Shown piece after piece: positions 34,201-49,200 of a stretch of 64,000 bases of DNA. Both the position numbers and the translations under genes were made by a program. How positions within the stretch are numbered: the stretch's first letter is position 1; every line of letters starts with the position of its first letter. Below the pieces are notes generated by a model. That model saw nothing but the letters and a program-made list of their open reading frames with translations. It had not been told where the DNA came from and made no database searches. Source of the stretch: Morella rubra (lineage: Eukaryota > Streptophyta > Magnoliopsida > Fagales > Myricaceae); the NCBI GenBank assembly GCA_003952965.2, contig CM025852.1, positions 13,985,811 to 14,049,810 on the forward strand. Reading direction: 5' to 3'.

Positions 34201-37200
34201 CTGTTAGCTTGACAACTTGGGAGAAGGTTATGCCAGCATATGGAGGAGAGTCTGAATCCTTCCTCAACTGTGTAGTTTCCCCCATATACAGGGTTATAAG
34301 CGAGGTACTTTTTGATTTACTGTGTCATTGTAGATTCCAGTCTCGAATCTAATTTTGTTTTTGAATACTGAAGGAAGCTAAGAAAAGCAAAAGTGGGACA
34401 GCTGACCATTCTACGTGGAGAAACTATGACGACTTGAATGAGTATTTCTGGTTAGTAAGTTGTTATGAGTTCATCAAGTTGAGGTATCAAAAAATTAGAA
34501 CAAGGTATATATATCCGCTTTTTCTGCAGGTCTCCTGCTTGTTTTCAAATAGGTTGGCCCATGTGTCTGGACAATGATTTCTTTTGTGTTCAGCCTTCAA
34601 ACAAAGCTCATGCTAAGAATGCTCCAGTATCACATTCTACTGCAGCAGGAAGGAGTAAGAAAGAAGGGAGAAAAGATGAAGAACTGGCGGTAGATATACA
34701 TCATTATTAGTACCATAGGAACTTCCTTTCAGGCTTGTTATGAATAAGGCTCTTCATTATGTGTATATGAAAATGTAGCCTATTCATGTGAATATCACTC
34801 CATATCACACTTCACCTGGTTTGTGTCCTAGCTTGTTCAATAGATTATTACGCATGTTATTAATAGTATAGACACACACAGACACACACATTTATTGATA
34901 GACATATACAGCCAGTCATTCTATCTTGCATGCTGTAAATCTACTTGAGAGTCTTGCTTCTTACTTGAATATAAATTGACATGAGTGGATGTTTGCTTTA
35001 TGAAACGAAAATATCGCAAAAGTCTTCCAGAATTAGGTAAAGCACTTTGATGGAAGAATTGAAGATTTCTGGCCTGTTAAGAGGTCATTGAACCTGATAA
35101 TCAAATAAGCTGGCCATTAGATATTAGGTTTGGATCCATCACTTTCAATATAGTTTATCCTATATGATCAGTATGGACTGTAGGGTAACTTTCATTGACT
35201 CTTTCACAGCTGAGCCTGTTCTGCTGAACGTTTCTTCCAATTGCTTGATCTGCTGCTCCATTTGATATCCTATACCTAGACTCTCTTACTTGTCCTTTTT
35301 CCACAGGCTATCCTGGAGGAAACTTCTGAACAAAAATGGCTAGGGAAGACAAATTTTGTTGAGATCCGTTCATTTTGGCAGATTTTTAGGAGCTTTGATA
35401 GAATGTGGAGTTTTTTCATCCTTTCACTTCAGGTATGCCTAGAGCCTAGTATGAATGCGTTTTGGATTGGTTCCTTTTTGCGTAGATTTTGACATTATGT
35501 CTCGATGACTCCTGTTCTTCTTAGGCAATGATAATTATGGCATGCCATGATGTGGAATCTCCACTTCAATTGTTTGATACAGAAATATTCGAGGACATTA
35601 TAAGCATCTTCATTACTTCGGCAATTCTTAAACTCATACAAGGTATGGTTCTAATTTTCCCATTATTGGATATTGAGGAAAATGGCGGCATGTTACTTTG
35701 AAATTGGAAAATGTTTTTTGTGAAAAAAGTTTTTCTAGATTCTACTTGTTTTCCCTATTTTTTATTTTTTATTTTTTTTATCTACACTATCCCAAAACTT
35801 AAACTGTTAGGAAGAAATAGATTTTATTATTTTAATTATATTCTCTAACGGAAACATCATAGTTAGTCTTATATCTAAGGGCAAAAATCAAATTTCACCC
35901 AATAAGTTCTAATTTTGTCTGATTACACCCCCCAGGTTTCAAAAGAAATCAATCATCGCCCTCCGTTCGATTTGGCCGTTAAACCAACGAAAATGACTAA
36001 AATGCCCCTCCAAGAGAAAAGTAGAAAAACAAATAAAAAATTAAAAAAAATAGAAAATATTATTTTTTTATTTAATATAATTTTTAGTTTTTTAAATTTT
36101 TTAGTAATTTTTTCTTGGAGGGGCATTTCGGTCATCTCTCGTATAGTTTAACCCAAATCAAACAGAAGGCTATGAATTTTTTTTTTTTTTTAACTTATAG
36201 GGCGTAATTAGACAAATTAGATGTCATGGAGTGCAATTTGATTTTTATAAATAGGTGGTGTACTATAATGTTTTTCTTATTCTCTAACATTCCCCCTCAC
36301 GTGTGGGTTGGACTTTTTTTTATTTGGTAGACCCAACATGTGTATTATTTAATTGAAATGGGGTGAAGTGCTGAGTCAGGTCTCGAGCTCAGGATCTTGA
36401 CTTTGATAGCATGTGAATCTGTTACTTATCCCAAAAGTTAAACTGTTAAAAAAGATAGATTTTATTATTTGAATTATATTCTCTAATGTTTTTAATTTCT
36501 TCTTACGATGTAATCTTTAGCGAAAGACTGTGAGGCGCCATATCTTGGTTTATGTGCATAATCTGCTGTAAAAGTTATTTTTAATGGTGCTGTTCTGCTC
36601 TAGAAATTTTTTGGTCAGAAGCAGCTTTTTATATCAATCACTTTTTTCTCAGGAAATAAATCCACCATATGACTTTCAGACCACTTGTCAACTTTTCCAA
36701 TTTCCCTAGAAGTCTTTGGCTCATTCTTCTTACACTGACTTACAGTACCAGAACACAACCTGCAGTTCCTAAAACCACGCACAGATTTTCTGTGTTTTGG
36801 TGTGATAGTTGAGTAGCTTTATCTCACTATCATATGTTTCTTCTTGGCTAATTTTTGCGTGCGATTTTACTCAATCAGACTTGTATGCCTATTTGGTATG
36901 ATAGATGTTTCGTATCTGATCATCAAGTGTACTTTTAGGTGAAGAGGGTTATAATGGAACAAACATTTTAGTGTGACCGAATCTGTGCTAAAAACAGTAG
37001 TGCCATTGCGAAATCATATTTTCACCTAATTTCCTGTGACCCAGTCAGCTTTTTTTGTTTTTGTTTTCTCTATGGTTCTTTTGAAAATTGCAAATATAAA
37101 TTTGTGCTACGCATTACCCATAATAGAAGTTACTATTCACCAAGTACATCTCCTTGTTATTTCCATTATATTTATACATATACTGCTTAAGCTTTTGAGG

Positions 37201-40200
37201 GGCATAACTTCATCTCAGTCTTTTCCTCTCCCTCCCAAATAACCCAGAACTGTAAAAATATTTGTAGTTCTTTTATTCATCAGCAGATCATTAGAGTTTT
37301 GGGTCTTGTTACCTGTACCTTGTTCTTGATGTTTATAGTTGAGGGTTTGATAGATCAGGGTAGAATGCAGCACTAGAAAATTTACATATAGGTTTTGCGA
37401 TAATTCGGTGGTTCTGTCCCTTCCACTCAGCCTTGCAAGGCTGGGGCCATTACACCTCTCTCTCTCTCTCTCTCTCCCCCTGCCTGCCATCCTCCCTTCC
37501 TCCTTCTCCCATGTCATTTGTATGCATGTAAATCAGAGGAATGTGAATGATACTTTGCACTTGCAGCAACACTTGACATTGCCTTTACATGGAAAGCTAG
37601 AGGCACAATGGAATCTTCACAAAAGAAGAAACAGTTGATGAAGGTGGCTGTTGCGGTGATTTGGACAATCGTTCTTCCTGTGTGCTATGCTAAATCTAGA
37701 AGAAAATATTCTTGTTATTCAACACAATATGGAAGCTGGCTTGGAGAATGGTGCTTTTCTTCCTATATGGTTGCGGCTGCAATTTACATGATAACAAATG
37801 CAGTTGATATGGTGTTATTCTTTGTTCCCGTTGTTTGCAAGTATATTGAGATTTCAAATTGCCGGATATGGACAGTTTTGTCATGGTGGACACAAGTAAG
37901 TTCTAATAGAGCTTAATAGCTCTCTAAAATATTCCGTGTTTTGATATAGTTACATGAGATTTATAAGGCATTTGGTTTTTATTTTTTCTAACAGTATCTG
38001 ATGTGAGGGGGTATGTTTACATGATAACAAAATATTTCGTGAAGAGTTGTCAAAACTTTTGTTTTCATCATGCAGCCTAGAATATATGTCAGTCGTGGGA
38101 TGCAGGAGAGCCAACTTTCAGTGTTGAAGTATATGCTATGTCACTATTCTGTATTTCTTTTTTTTGGGTACGGTGCTCTGTTAATTCTTTCCTAATGCGT
38201 TCATTTTTCTTAATGTATAGGTACACGTTGTTTTGGATACTAGTGCTGTTGAGCAAATTTTTATTCAGCTACTTTTTTGAGGTGAGTTGTAATGTAATTG
38301 TGTTTATATTACAAAAAGGAAGATATAACACCATGGTTTCCAATGGGTCTTATGAGATCAGTTAAAAATGATCCATCTTCTACACTTTGCTCATATTTGT
38401 TTGTTACTACTGATCAATATAGTGACGATTTTTATATTTGTCTCTAAGTGGTTGCTTATTTGGAAAAATGTTAATGACTAGGTTTAGCAACGCCAATGAG
38501 AGAAGAAGATGATTCCTTCCTCTCATTGTCTGGTTAAATTTTTCAAGAGAATAATGCATTAGGCTAATATACGTTATAGGACTTGTTTGTTTACGATAAT
38601 GCACATATATGGTGTACTTTATTATGATACCAACACTCTACCGTAATACAATTATGCCATCTCCCTCTTCCCATTATGCTGGAGCATGTATAGCATATGA
38701 GTCTCTTTTTCTGCTGGAAATCTCCAAAACAGAAGTGAACTCACCTGGGAGCTATTTGATCCAAATACTTTTGGGTTCTCAATCAACTTTATAGCTGTTG
38801 TAACTCTATTAGGGTTGTATTTGTGAATTTAGTTGAAAAATGTGAGTAATAACTTGTTAAGTTAAGGTTACTGTTGAATTTTGATGAGCTGGGGATGAAT
38901 AGAAGCTTGGAGGACAGTCAAATAATTGCATAGGATTAATTTTGGCTTAGATAGTCAGCTACTATGATGCCATACCTAGTTTATATACCTTCATCTATTC
39001 ATCTCCTTTCTCTTTTGTTGTTATACCTGTCTAATTGTACATAGTATCAGTAATGATCCAATACTTGTAACCTTGCCAATGCAAAAAATGAGTTTGTTCA
39101 AGACTTCTGCCATTTCCTTGGCTGGGAAAATTTATTGTCGCTCTTAGTAATATGTTGGACAAAAAATATTGTTCAATCGTGCAGGTGACTGTAATCAGAA
39201 TTCTGCCTTGGAGTTTTAAGAAATACGAAGACCATGAAAAGGGGCTAAAATGGATCCAATAACATGCCATGAGAGGAGTTTCTCCCCTAGAATGTGTCAC
39301 AAAGAGTATAGCTACCTTGACCTTGCATTAGATGTTCCATATACAATGGACTTTGCTGATTCTGTACACTTCTAGTGATCAGGTGTCACACTACATCGTC
39401 CTTGCTTTCCCCAGGATACACATATTGTTCTAATCACTCTAGCCCCAAGGAGACATCAGCAGTCAGGTGCACTCCTGTACATGATTTTAAGCCTAATGTC
39501 CCATTAACGAGTGATCATGGAAACAATCATGTGTGCAAAAGCACCATGCTCAACCAGGCCATGAAGAAAAAGGGGGGAAAAGGGAAAGAATGAAAGAAGT
39601 CCTATTCTCACAGCACGTTCTTTTACTGTTTCTTTTTTCCAAATGCCAGACCAAAACCAGATAATTACTTTGATTTAGAGAGCATTGTCTTGTTTCAGTA
39701 TTGCAGTCAAGTGCATCACAGTGCCTCAAAATGGCCACTAGTATTGGGTCCCATTCAGATTATAAACATTCATAATTTGTAAGTATTCAACTGAATGTGC
39801 CACCTAGCTTAGTTAGTAAAGTGATTATTCACTCCTTCCAGTTGTTTACCGTAGAATCAGAGCAGGTGAACATAAGTTTGAACCTTGGTTCTATTCTGCC
39901 TCATTTGAGATTAAAATTTCTTGTGTTTGGTCCAGTGTTTTATCTGCAAGAAAACATATTAAGATGTTTGATTAAGTGATTAGATCCACCGTTCCTTACA
40001 ACTTAAACTTTTAGTAGTGGACCTTCAGTGCATCCAAAATGGAAAAACAGCGGATTCAACCGAATTAATAATCTTATATTCTCGACAGTAAGTTTTGTTT
40101 ATACATAATTTACTTGTAATGTTGACATAAGCTTTGAAAGTGCAATTTTACTGCTCATTAGGTGATATGCTGTGCTATGATATGCTCTTCCACTCCAACC

Positions 40201-43200
40201 ATGCCTGTATATTGCACATTCAACTAACTCGTAATTATTACATGTGGGAAATGCAGATAAAACCACTCATGGCACCAACTAAACAAATCATGGCAATTGG
40301 TGTGAAAAATTATGAATGGCATGAGCTCTTCCCAAAAGGTAGTTGTCTTTCTCTACATTATGTGCTTAGTGAGGTGGATTTGGATATTATTTGCAAGACA
40401 TCAATATGTCTGATAAATATTTTGTTCCCTCGTTGCAGTCAAAAGTAATGCTGGTGCAGTTGTTGCTGTATGGGCTCCTATAATAATTGTAAGTTCGATT
40501 GTGATATTTGTAGTAGTCATTATCGTGGTTAAGCTTTAGACTTGTGAGCTGAACGCAAGCTCAATGTCAATAATTTATGTAAAAAATCAACTAAGAAACT
40601 AAAGACTACTTGATATGATGTATAGAACATTCGAAAGGAAAGTAAATTTGGGCATCTTTTTTGATGCTTTACGTTCATTTATTCTGAATTTTTATTGTCT
40701 CAGGTGTACTTTATGGACACGCAGATATGGTATTCTGTTTTCTGTACGATCTTTGGTGGACTTTACGGCATTTTGCATCACATCGGTGAGGTAAGCAGTT
40801 TTTTTCTTATGGAAACAACGTGATAGTGGTCTCACTCTTCTTGTTTCTTACAGATTCGGACTTTGGGTATGCTCAGAAGTAGATTTCAGTCCTTGCCTCA
40901 TGCATTTAATTCGTGCCTTATCCCACCCTCGTCAAGGAATGATCAGAAGAGAAGAAGAGGTTTCTTTCAGAACAGGTTTCAGAAGGTTTGAGGTTTCCAC
41001 AACACAATTTTGTCACAGAAGTTCTTTTAGCATCCCATTGTTCCCTTGCTGTTGACCATCAAACTAATTTTCTCAGGTGTTGGAGAAAGAGGAGTACATT
41101 GTTTCCAGGTTTGCTCTTGTATGGAATCAAATTATCAATAATTTTCGACGAGAGGATTTGATAAGTAACAGGTGATTTTATTTTTTTCCAAAGTGCTTTT
41201 CATTGTTGCTTGACATCCAACAAAATAACTGCAACATATAGATTTCTATGAGCAGGGAGTTGGATTTAATGATCATACCTACAGCATCAGAAGCATTTTC
41301 TGGCATAGTTCGTTGGCCTATCTTCCTCCTAGCTTATAAGGTACATTGCTTCTATTTGAAATTCTGAGATTTGGGTCTTCTATTCTTCTTGTCAGTTTTA
41401 AATGTGTCTTCCTATTTGTACTAGTTTTCAACAGCTGTCAGCATTGCAAAAGACTTTGAGGGGAAGGATGAGGCTCTTTTCAGAAAGGTTAAAAAAGATA
41501 GGTGCATGTATTATGCTGTAAAGGAGTGCTATCAGTCATTGAAGTGCATCCTCGAAGTTCTTGTTGTGGGCAATCTGGAGAGAAGGTAGAGAAGCTAAAA
41601 TTGTTCTGTTCTGTTAGGAAAGTATATTAGCATTCATGAGAATATTGCCAGTAATGGAATTACAGATCTGTTAAAAGTATGGTCAATGTATGGTTTGATC
41701 TCTATAATGAAAAGTGTGGGAGGATGAAAAGTATTTTTCTCCTCTCATTATTCTTGCAAAAACCCTTATCTCAAAGACATGTGCAAACCCACTCGTAACC
41801 TTTTCCGTGTTGTATTTATTCTATATTTTGCTTGTCTCTTCAGGATCATATCTGCCATACTAAATGAACTTGAAGAAAGCATCGGAAAATCATGTCTTCT
41901 TCACAACTTCCAGATGAACGACCTCCCAGCTCTACTGGAGAAATGTATCAATTTAGTTGAATTGCTGGTAATTATGGCATGCACTTGAAGCTATTGTATC
42001 CTGTTGAGAATGAATTTTTTCAAGCATGTAGTCAATACCTTAGTAACTTGCGGTATGCAATGCTTTAAGGTTGAGGGAAATGCAAGCCACCATGATAAAG
42101 TTGTGAAAGCTCTCCAAGATATATTTGAGCTTGTAACCAATGATATGATGATTGATGCTTCCAGGTTTGGTGTGCTTTGGACTGTAGACCCCTCTTTGGC
42201 CTCACATTGTTGATATTAATTCAAATTCTTCACTTCACTCTTTCAAAATTTTCTATGTGGACAGGATATTGGATTTACTCCATTCATCCCAACAGATAGA
42301 CACGGATCTTGCTGTTTTTTCTAGAAATATAGAATCGCAATTATTCGAGTCATCTGCTGAAAGGAGCTCTATCCACTTCCCTTTGCCAGATAGTGTTCCA
42401 CTGAATGAACAGGTAGGTTCATGACTTGTTGCGATTATAGTTTGCTTTTTCTTTGGTTGTTGGGGTCTGTTCATCATTGTGGGCTTGAACGATTGGCTTG
42501 CAAAATAGGAAGTACAGATAGCTCCATCATACCCACATGTGAGACATCTCTGGTATGAGGGGTACATCGGGATACATATGTATAACTTTTATGTATTAGA
42601 AAGCCTTGGTTTTTTTTTTTTGACCTTTTTCACAACTGCTGCTCAGACATGGCATGGTATAATGTGGATACTTTTGGGGGAAAGAAATTTAAACTTTCCA
42701 AGGAAAAAGCAAAAGAGGCTCAAACATACTATATATGTTCAACTGCAGTAGAAATTTAGAAACTTTCAAACATAGATCACTGATCATGTGTTCTTTTGTT
42801 GTCTATGACTTCTAAATTAGGTTGGTCATTTGTACATTATTATTTCTTTGATGTTCATTGTTTGTCCTTTAATGTAAAAACTAGCTAGCTTATTATAAGG
42901 TTTCTTTATGGTAATTAATTAGCATGTATATCACATCAGGTTGTAGATTTGCAACAACTAAACACTGTTGTCTTATCTATCATGTTGATTCTTTATAGGT
43001 TGCAACATTGTGACCATTATTTTTAACATGCATGTAGGTGCATGCACACTCCCTCAATACATGGATTAGCTTATCTACACAAACATGCATGCATGTTCAC
43101 TTTTATTTGCGTGTAACAATTGCTCAGATAATACCTGTAGTGTTTATTGCAGATCAAGCGTTTTCATTTGCTGCTTACTGTCAAAGATGCAGCAATGGAC

Positions 43201-46200
43201 ATACCTGCAAACTTGGAGGCAAGGAGGCGTATATCATTCTTTGCTACTTCTCTGTTTATGGATATGCCCAGTGCTCCTAAAGTACGAAATATGCTGTCAT
43301 TCAGGTCAAATTTATTTCTTGGTAAAATTCTACAGTTTGCTTTCATTTGACTGTGTGCTCAGTTCATGTATTTACTACCTTGTCATGGTATTTCTACAGA
43401 CAACAAAATAGGTGTTTCTGGTTGCAAAATGAGTGAAACTCATGGTCAATAATCCTTGCAGTTGACTAAACATTCATTACAACTTATTCTTTTCTGTTTC
43501 ATGACCTCCCTCTCAAGTTGGGACATATACATAATATAAACTCAACTTGAACCTAGTAAATTCCATCAGTTGCAACGACATTCTCAATTTGATCCTCCAA
43601 TTTAACAACTATAGGAAGTACATTTTCTGTCAAAATCTTTTCTCGGACAAAGGGGCAGTTAAGTTCAATGTACTCAGTTTTTAAGGAAACATGATTAAAG
43701 GTCGTATGCTATGTGGATTGATCATCTGAATACAGTGGACTAGGAGTTGACAACTAATCTCCTGAAGAAAATGTGATAACCAAGTTAACACACTTGAAGA
43801 GTAAGTCACTGCTTTATACTTAGCTTATGCATCGGATTGAGCCACCATTGCCTGTTTTCTATCCTTCCATAGTGGTTAACAATACACTGAAAGAGTGGTC
43901 AAAGAGAAGAGAGGCGTAAAACAGGGCTAAAGTTTCTTTTAAGAACCTATTAGGGGTCTAGTACGTCAGAACACTACAACTTTTATTCTCCTACTCTATC
44001 ACTCCCCCACAAGTAGGAGCATATATGTCATACATAGATGTATACTTTAACTGAGTACAATGCAAAACACTTGGTGAACATATTGCAAGTTGCTCTCCAT
44101 TCTTGACAATACTGAGTAGCTAGTTCGATATCTTTCCCTGAATAAAATCAACCTCTGGTGCGTAGTTATTTTATAAAATGGATTAGAGGTTGCAAGCTTA
44201 CTAGAGCTGTAAGCCATCACTCTGTACTCAGCCTCTGCACTAGATCGAGCAACCATTTTTTGCTTCTTACTCCTCCATGTTATTTATTTTAGTCCTAGAA
44301 ATGTTCAATACGTGATAGTTGATCTTCTTCCAGGAGGAAATTCTACCCAATCTACATCATTAAACCCTTCACTCTTGAGGTGGGAATTTCTTCTATAATG
44401 TACCCCAGACCATGCACTCTCTGTGCGAATCAAATACTACAAGTAATAGTATGCTAGTGTAGAACTCCGAGTGTCTCCATGAACTGATTTACTACACTGA
44501 CTGCATGAGAGTATTTGGTCTAGTGAAAGTAAGATAATTTAGTTTACCAACCAATCTTCTATATCTATGAAGATCATTAAACAGCTTTCCCGTATCCTTC
44601 ACAAGATTCTGATTTAGGCCCATAGGCACATCAATTAGGGGTGAGAACCTGACAGACCAACTTCCTCTAATAAGTCCAACACATACTTTCTATAGCCTAA
44701 GTACAAAAATGAGACCTAGCCACCTCGCAACCCAGTGAATATCGAAGTTCCCCAAGGTCTTAGTACAAAATGTCAGATGACAGAATTGTTTTTTTTAGTG
44801 ATCCCTCCTGAATCATCCTAGCACTTACAGCATCTACATAAACTACGAGTAGAATGCGTCCATCATTGATATGCAAAGGAAACTCCATCACTTCAAAAAA
44901 CTTATCAAACAATGCTTGAGGGATAAATGGAGGAGTGCTTTCTTCGATCTGTACATATTGCCTTGAGACTCTCCCTAAGCAACAAGCCCAGGTGGCTCCT
45001 CGGCTTATACTTCCTCATGCAAAATCACCATGTAGAATTTTCATATTTAATTGTTACAAGGGCTAATCCAGATTGGCAACAAGTGAAAATCAGGACTTTG
45101 ACTGATGACATCTTGGCAATTGGGATTTTTTACCATCAATGATGCCATTATCATAGTATTTTACCCAGTACACCCCTTTGCAGCTAGCAGTTTGGTTACC
45201 AGTAGATAAGAGAAACATCTCCCATGTGCCATTCTGATGTAAGGCCTGCATCTCCACTTCCGTGGCTATCTTCCAACAGAGATTCGATAGAGTATTTTTA
45301 ACTTCCCTAAGAATAAAAATACAAAACGTAGGAATTGGGGAGGAACTTGGGGTTACTACACATATAAACCTTCAGTAAATGTGGCCAGGGAGGAACTGGT
45401 GCTGAAGTAAGAGGTAGGAGCTCTGAAGGATGAGAAGATAATGCACCTGAGCTGGTGGAAACGAATATAAAGCAAAAGTATGATGGAGAGTCAAAGAATA
45501 TTTTTTTTGATAAGTAAGATCAATATTATAAATAAAAAGAGTGAAAACAGTACAAAATTGTACGGAGAACACTTAAAGCATACAAACAAAGAAGCTAAGA
45601 AAATCTTGAAAATCTAGGAAGCGACCCCCCCACATTGCAGAAACCCAACCCAACGACCCTTTAACATTGAAAATTAGGAGTGCTAAGGTTTAACCCCCAC
45701 CGAGAGTCCAAGAACTTGCACTGAAAGAGACTGATGCCCCTTCCAAATTCCCTCTCCCCAAACTTTACCTTTAATGAGCAGCCACAGGATCAAGTAGGCG
45801 GCATTACCCAATGCAGATTAGAAATACGAAAGACATAAGCCCAAAGCGACCTAGCCATAGAGCAGTGCAATAAGACATGGTCGACGGATTCACTATCCCT
45901 CTTACATAAATAGCACCAATCCGTAATATAGAGAGTCAAAGAATATAACATGAGTACTAATATAATACTACAAAATAATGAGACTTTAAGCCACATAACC
46001 CTTCTTGTTTTAAGTCCAAGAATACCCAAGGAAAATATGCTTATGGCTCATTGATCAAGCTTTGTGAAACCTGGTCCAAGGGTATGAACATACCAAATAC
46101 ATCGAAAAACTTTAGAAGATTGAGGACAAGGTGGACAGTGTTTGGAAACAGAATGGAGGAAGGAGACGGTCAACCTAGGATGAAGGGGACATGCTGTTAA

Positions 46201-49200
46201 TAAGATGATGGCTAGTAAGAATGTCTCCCCAAATTACATTTTGGAATATTCTTTTGAATCAAAAGTGCCTAATAACATCTCACAAATAACAATCCATTTT
46301 ATTGTGCAGTATAAACATGAGAGGTCTGATGGATCATACTTTTTTTGAGTAATATAGGCACTGAAGCTTGAGATTCCTACTCTCTTGGAATGATCACATA
46401 GTAAAATACTAATTTCATAGGAGATCCTGGTTTTCATGTCTTGCTGAAAAGGTTGAAAATGGAGACCAACTCATAGTAACTTTTTTTCCCTTTAACGAAC
46501 GCCAATGTCGAAGTAATCTTCTAGAAAAGTCACAAATTAGTGGAATAGGGTTGAGGGAATATTAGTAGGACCCCAACCATGCTTGCTAAACAGATATGAA
46601 AATGACTAGGTGAGAATTGGTGTGAAGTCCAAATACTCGAGTCCACCAACTTCATGCCCCATATCATTCCTCTCTTGAGTCTTGAGATCCTAAAAAATTC
46701 ATAAAGAGACTTAAAAACCAGCGCAAAACTGAAATGCTTTAGTGATTTAACTAATGGACAACAAATTAATAGAAGACAAACACTAACTTTGTAGTGCCCT
46801 ATTCTTACTAGGAAAGCATCAGTTTCTCATAGTATTCAACAGTGATTATTTGTTCTACTTAGATTCATGGATATTTTTCAATAATTCATAAACCTAGGAA
46901 TCATTACCTCCTTGTAAGTAAGTTTGGGCTACAGCAGTCCGAGTTGAATGGGGAGTCTCAAGCAGGCAAAGAATTTTCAACAATCCTTTGATCATCAGAT
47001 GATTCAGTAATCTTTGGTTGTTCTCACGCTCCTGATAAGTATCCATGCAACACATGAAACTCAACAGGTAATAGACACAATTGTGACCAAGCCTAATACC
47101 TGCTCATATACAGCTTTACTTGACTATATCGAAAAAGAAGGATTATGACCAAGACTGGAACAATTTCTCACGTTTTCTCATCACCAATTGACTCAATACT
47201 CATACCTGATGTGCCTAGATAGCTAAAGGAGAAACGACTGCAATCCAACACAAAACTACCAAAAAACTGATGCCAACTTATAAAAGAATACCAACGGTAA
47301 AAAATTCAAATAAAAAACAAAAACACTGGACTAGCACAAAACCAGTCCACTGGACGTTCAAACATGGAATCATGAAACCAGCCAACCAAACTCCCTAAAA
47401 TAGTGTTTATTGTGCAAAACCAAACAATCCATGCATGGGACTTACTCAAAGTCACAGAAAAGAGCCTTGCCTGCAGTCTCCTAGTATTATGCTAGTTTTA
47501 GAGCTTAATCTAACAAACAAACCTCCGGATGTTTACAGTAGTTTTTATTGTTGCAGTGTTATGACCCCACATTACAAGGAGGATATTAATTATTCAATGG
47601 AGGAGCTTCATTCTAGCCAGCAAGAGGTTTCCATCATCTTCTACATGCAAAAGATATTTCCAGGTTACTATAAGATAGGATTTTCTTCGTTTTAGTCCTA
47701 TGCATTTTAGTTCAACTCTTAGCTCATGACCATTTCCTTTTTCTTCCAAGATGAATGGAAAAACTTTTTGGAACGCATGGGTTGTGAAAACCTGGATGGA
47801 CTAAATGAGGAGAACAAGGAGGAAGAGCTACGAAATTGGGCTTCTTTCCGAGGTCAAACATTAAGCAGAACAGGTGAATAATAAAGGTTTACTATATTCC
47901 TTAAGTTCATGTTCATATAAAATACAGCGCTTGATTGTCCTGATTATATTCTAAATTTTATCTCATGTTGTTATTGCAGTTAGAGGAATGATGTATTACA
48001 GAGAAGCCTTAAAACTACAAGCATTTCTTGACATGGCTAAAGAAGAAGGTTTGTGATCTTAATATGGCTGTCCTTGTTTCGAATTCCCTCAGTTCATTTT
48101 GTCCAGGATATCTTGAGGGCATTTTGATGCCCTAAAAGCTTGCTTAAGATTTTTTTTGAAGAAGGATATAACTAAATCTTTTGCCACGTGGTGATTCTTG
48201 TTATCCAGATATTCTTGATGGCTATGAAACTGCTGTAAAAGAAAACCACACATTATCAGCCCAACTAGGTGCGCTAGCAGACATGAAATTCACGTACATT
48301 ATTTCGTGTCAAACATTTGGATCACAAAAAGCTTCTGGAAACCCCCATGCTGATGACATAGTTGACTTGCTGAAAAGGTAATCCCTTACTATGGAAAGGC
48401 AAAAAAGAACAATGGAATTGTTGCAGAATTGCTTAATTTTTAAGTCTAACATAAGTAATTAGAAGCCACAGGACTGAGAATATCCTTTCGTTGCTTGAAG
48501 GTACCCCACTCTCCGTGTTGCTTATGTTGGAGAGAAAGAAGAGATTGTTGCAGACAAGCCTCGAAAGGTTTATTCTTCTTTGTTGGTTAAAGGTGTCAAT
48601 GGTCTCGAACAGGTAGTTCCATTACTTGACTATCACTGCAGTTATCGGATTACTATTGAAATTTTTGGTTTTCAGAGATGGTTTTGATTATTTAACTTGG
48701 GCCCACTTTGCTATTTCACAGAGTTACTCTACACAATGTTATAATGTAGCAATAGTCTTGTCGCTGAAAATCATCAGAATGCTAATGATTTCAATGTCAG
48801 TTTCTAAAGTTTCTATGCAGTTTGGCTTTAGCAGCAAAACATAGTGAGGTTATTATGAAAACATTGGTTTGCCTACTTTAGTAGCATTTAGTGCTTTTAT
48901 GTTCATAATGACGTTTCTTTATGAGGATAAGTAATCATGGTAACTGCTTCTGTAAGGAAAAATATTCTTTATTTGGAGTTCTCAAGTTGCATAACTTAAA
49001 CTTAGGTAAGTTCAACAAATAGTTGGTCAGTGTATACATTCTCATTATGATGGATTAGTTATTGTTCCAATTACATCGCCCTAGCTTTTCCTGTCTTTGT
49101 TGTACTTACCAATTAATTTATATGCATCTCCGATATTCTAGAAATTGTGGTAATGGAAATTTTCCCAAACTTCAATGGACCTCGGCAAAAAATTTGAATG

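Larger units (their letters stand above)
35643..37566 (+). other. Intron 14 of callose synthase (1.9 kb)
   Basis: Non-coding. It contains a foldback repeat (35881-36248) and a (CT)10 microsatellite at 37456-37476 about 90 bases before the next exon. Confidence 0.75.
43305..47556 (+). other. Intron 28 of callose synthase (4.25 kb)
   Basis: The largest intron. It is swollen by a minus-strand copia relic with a nested LINE (separate entries). It ends in TTGTTGCAG before TGTTATGACC. Confidence 0.8.

Noticed and set aside
43038..43411. Several overlapping plus-strand frames near exon 28
   Set aside because: Only the frame giving [16 protein letters not shown] is conserved; the others are shadows of exon 28.
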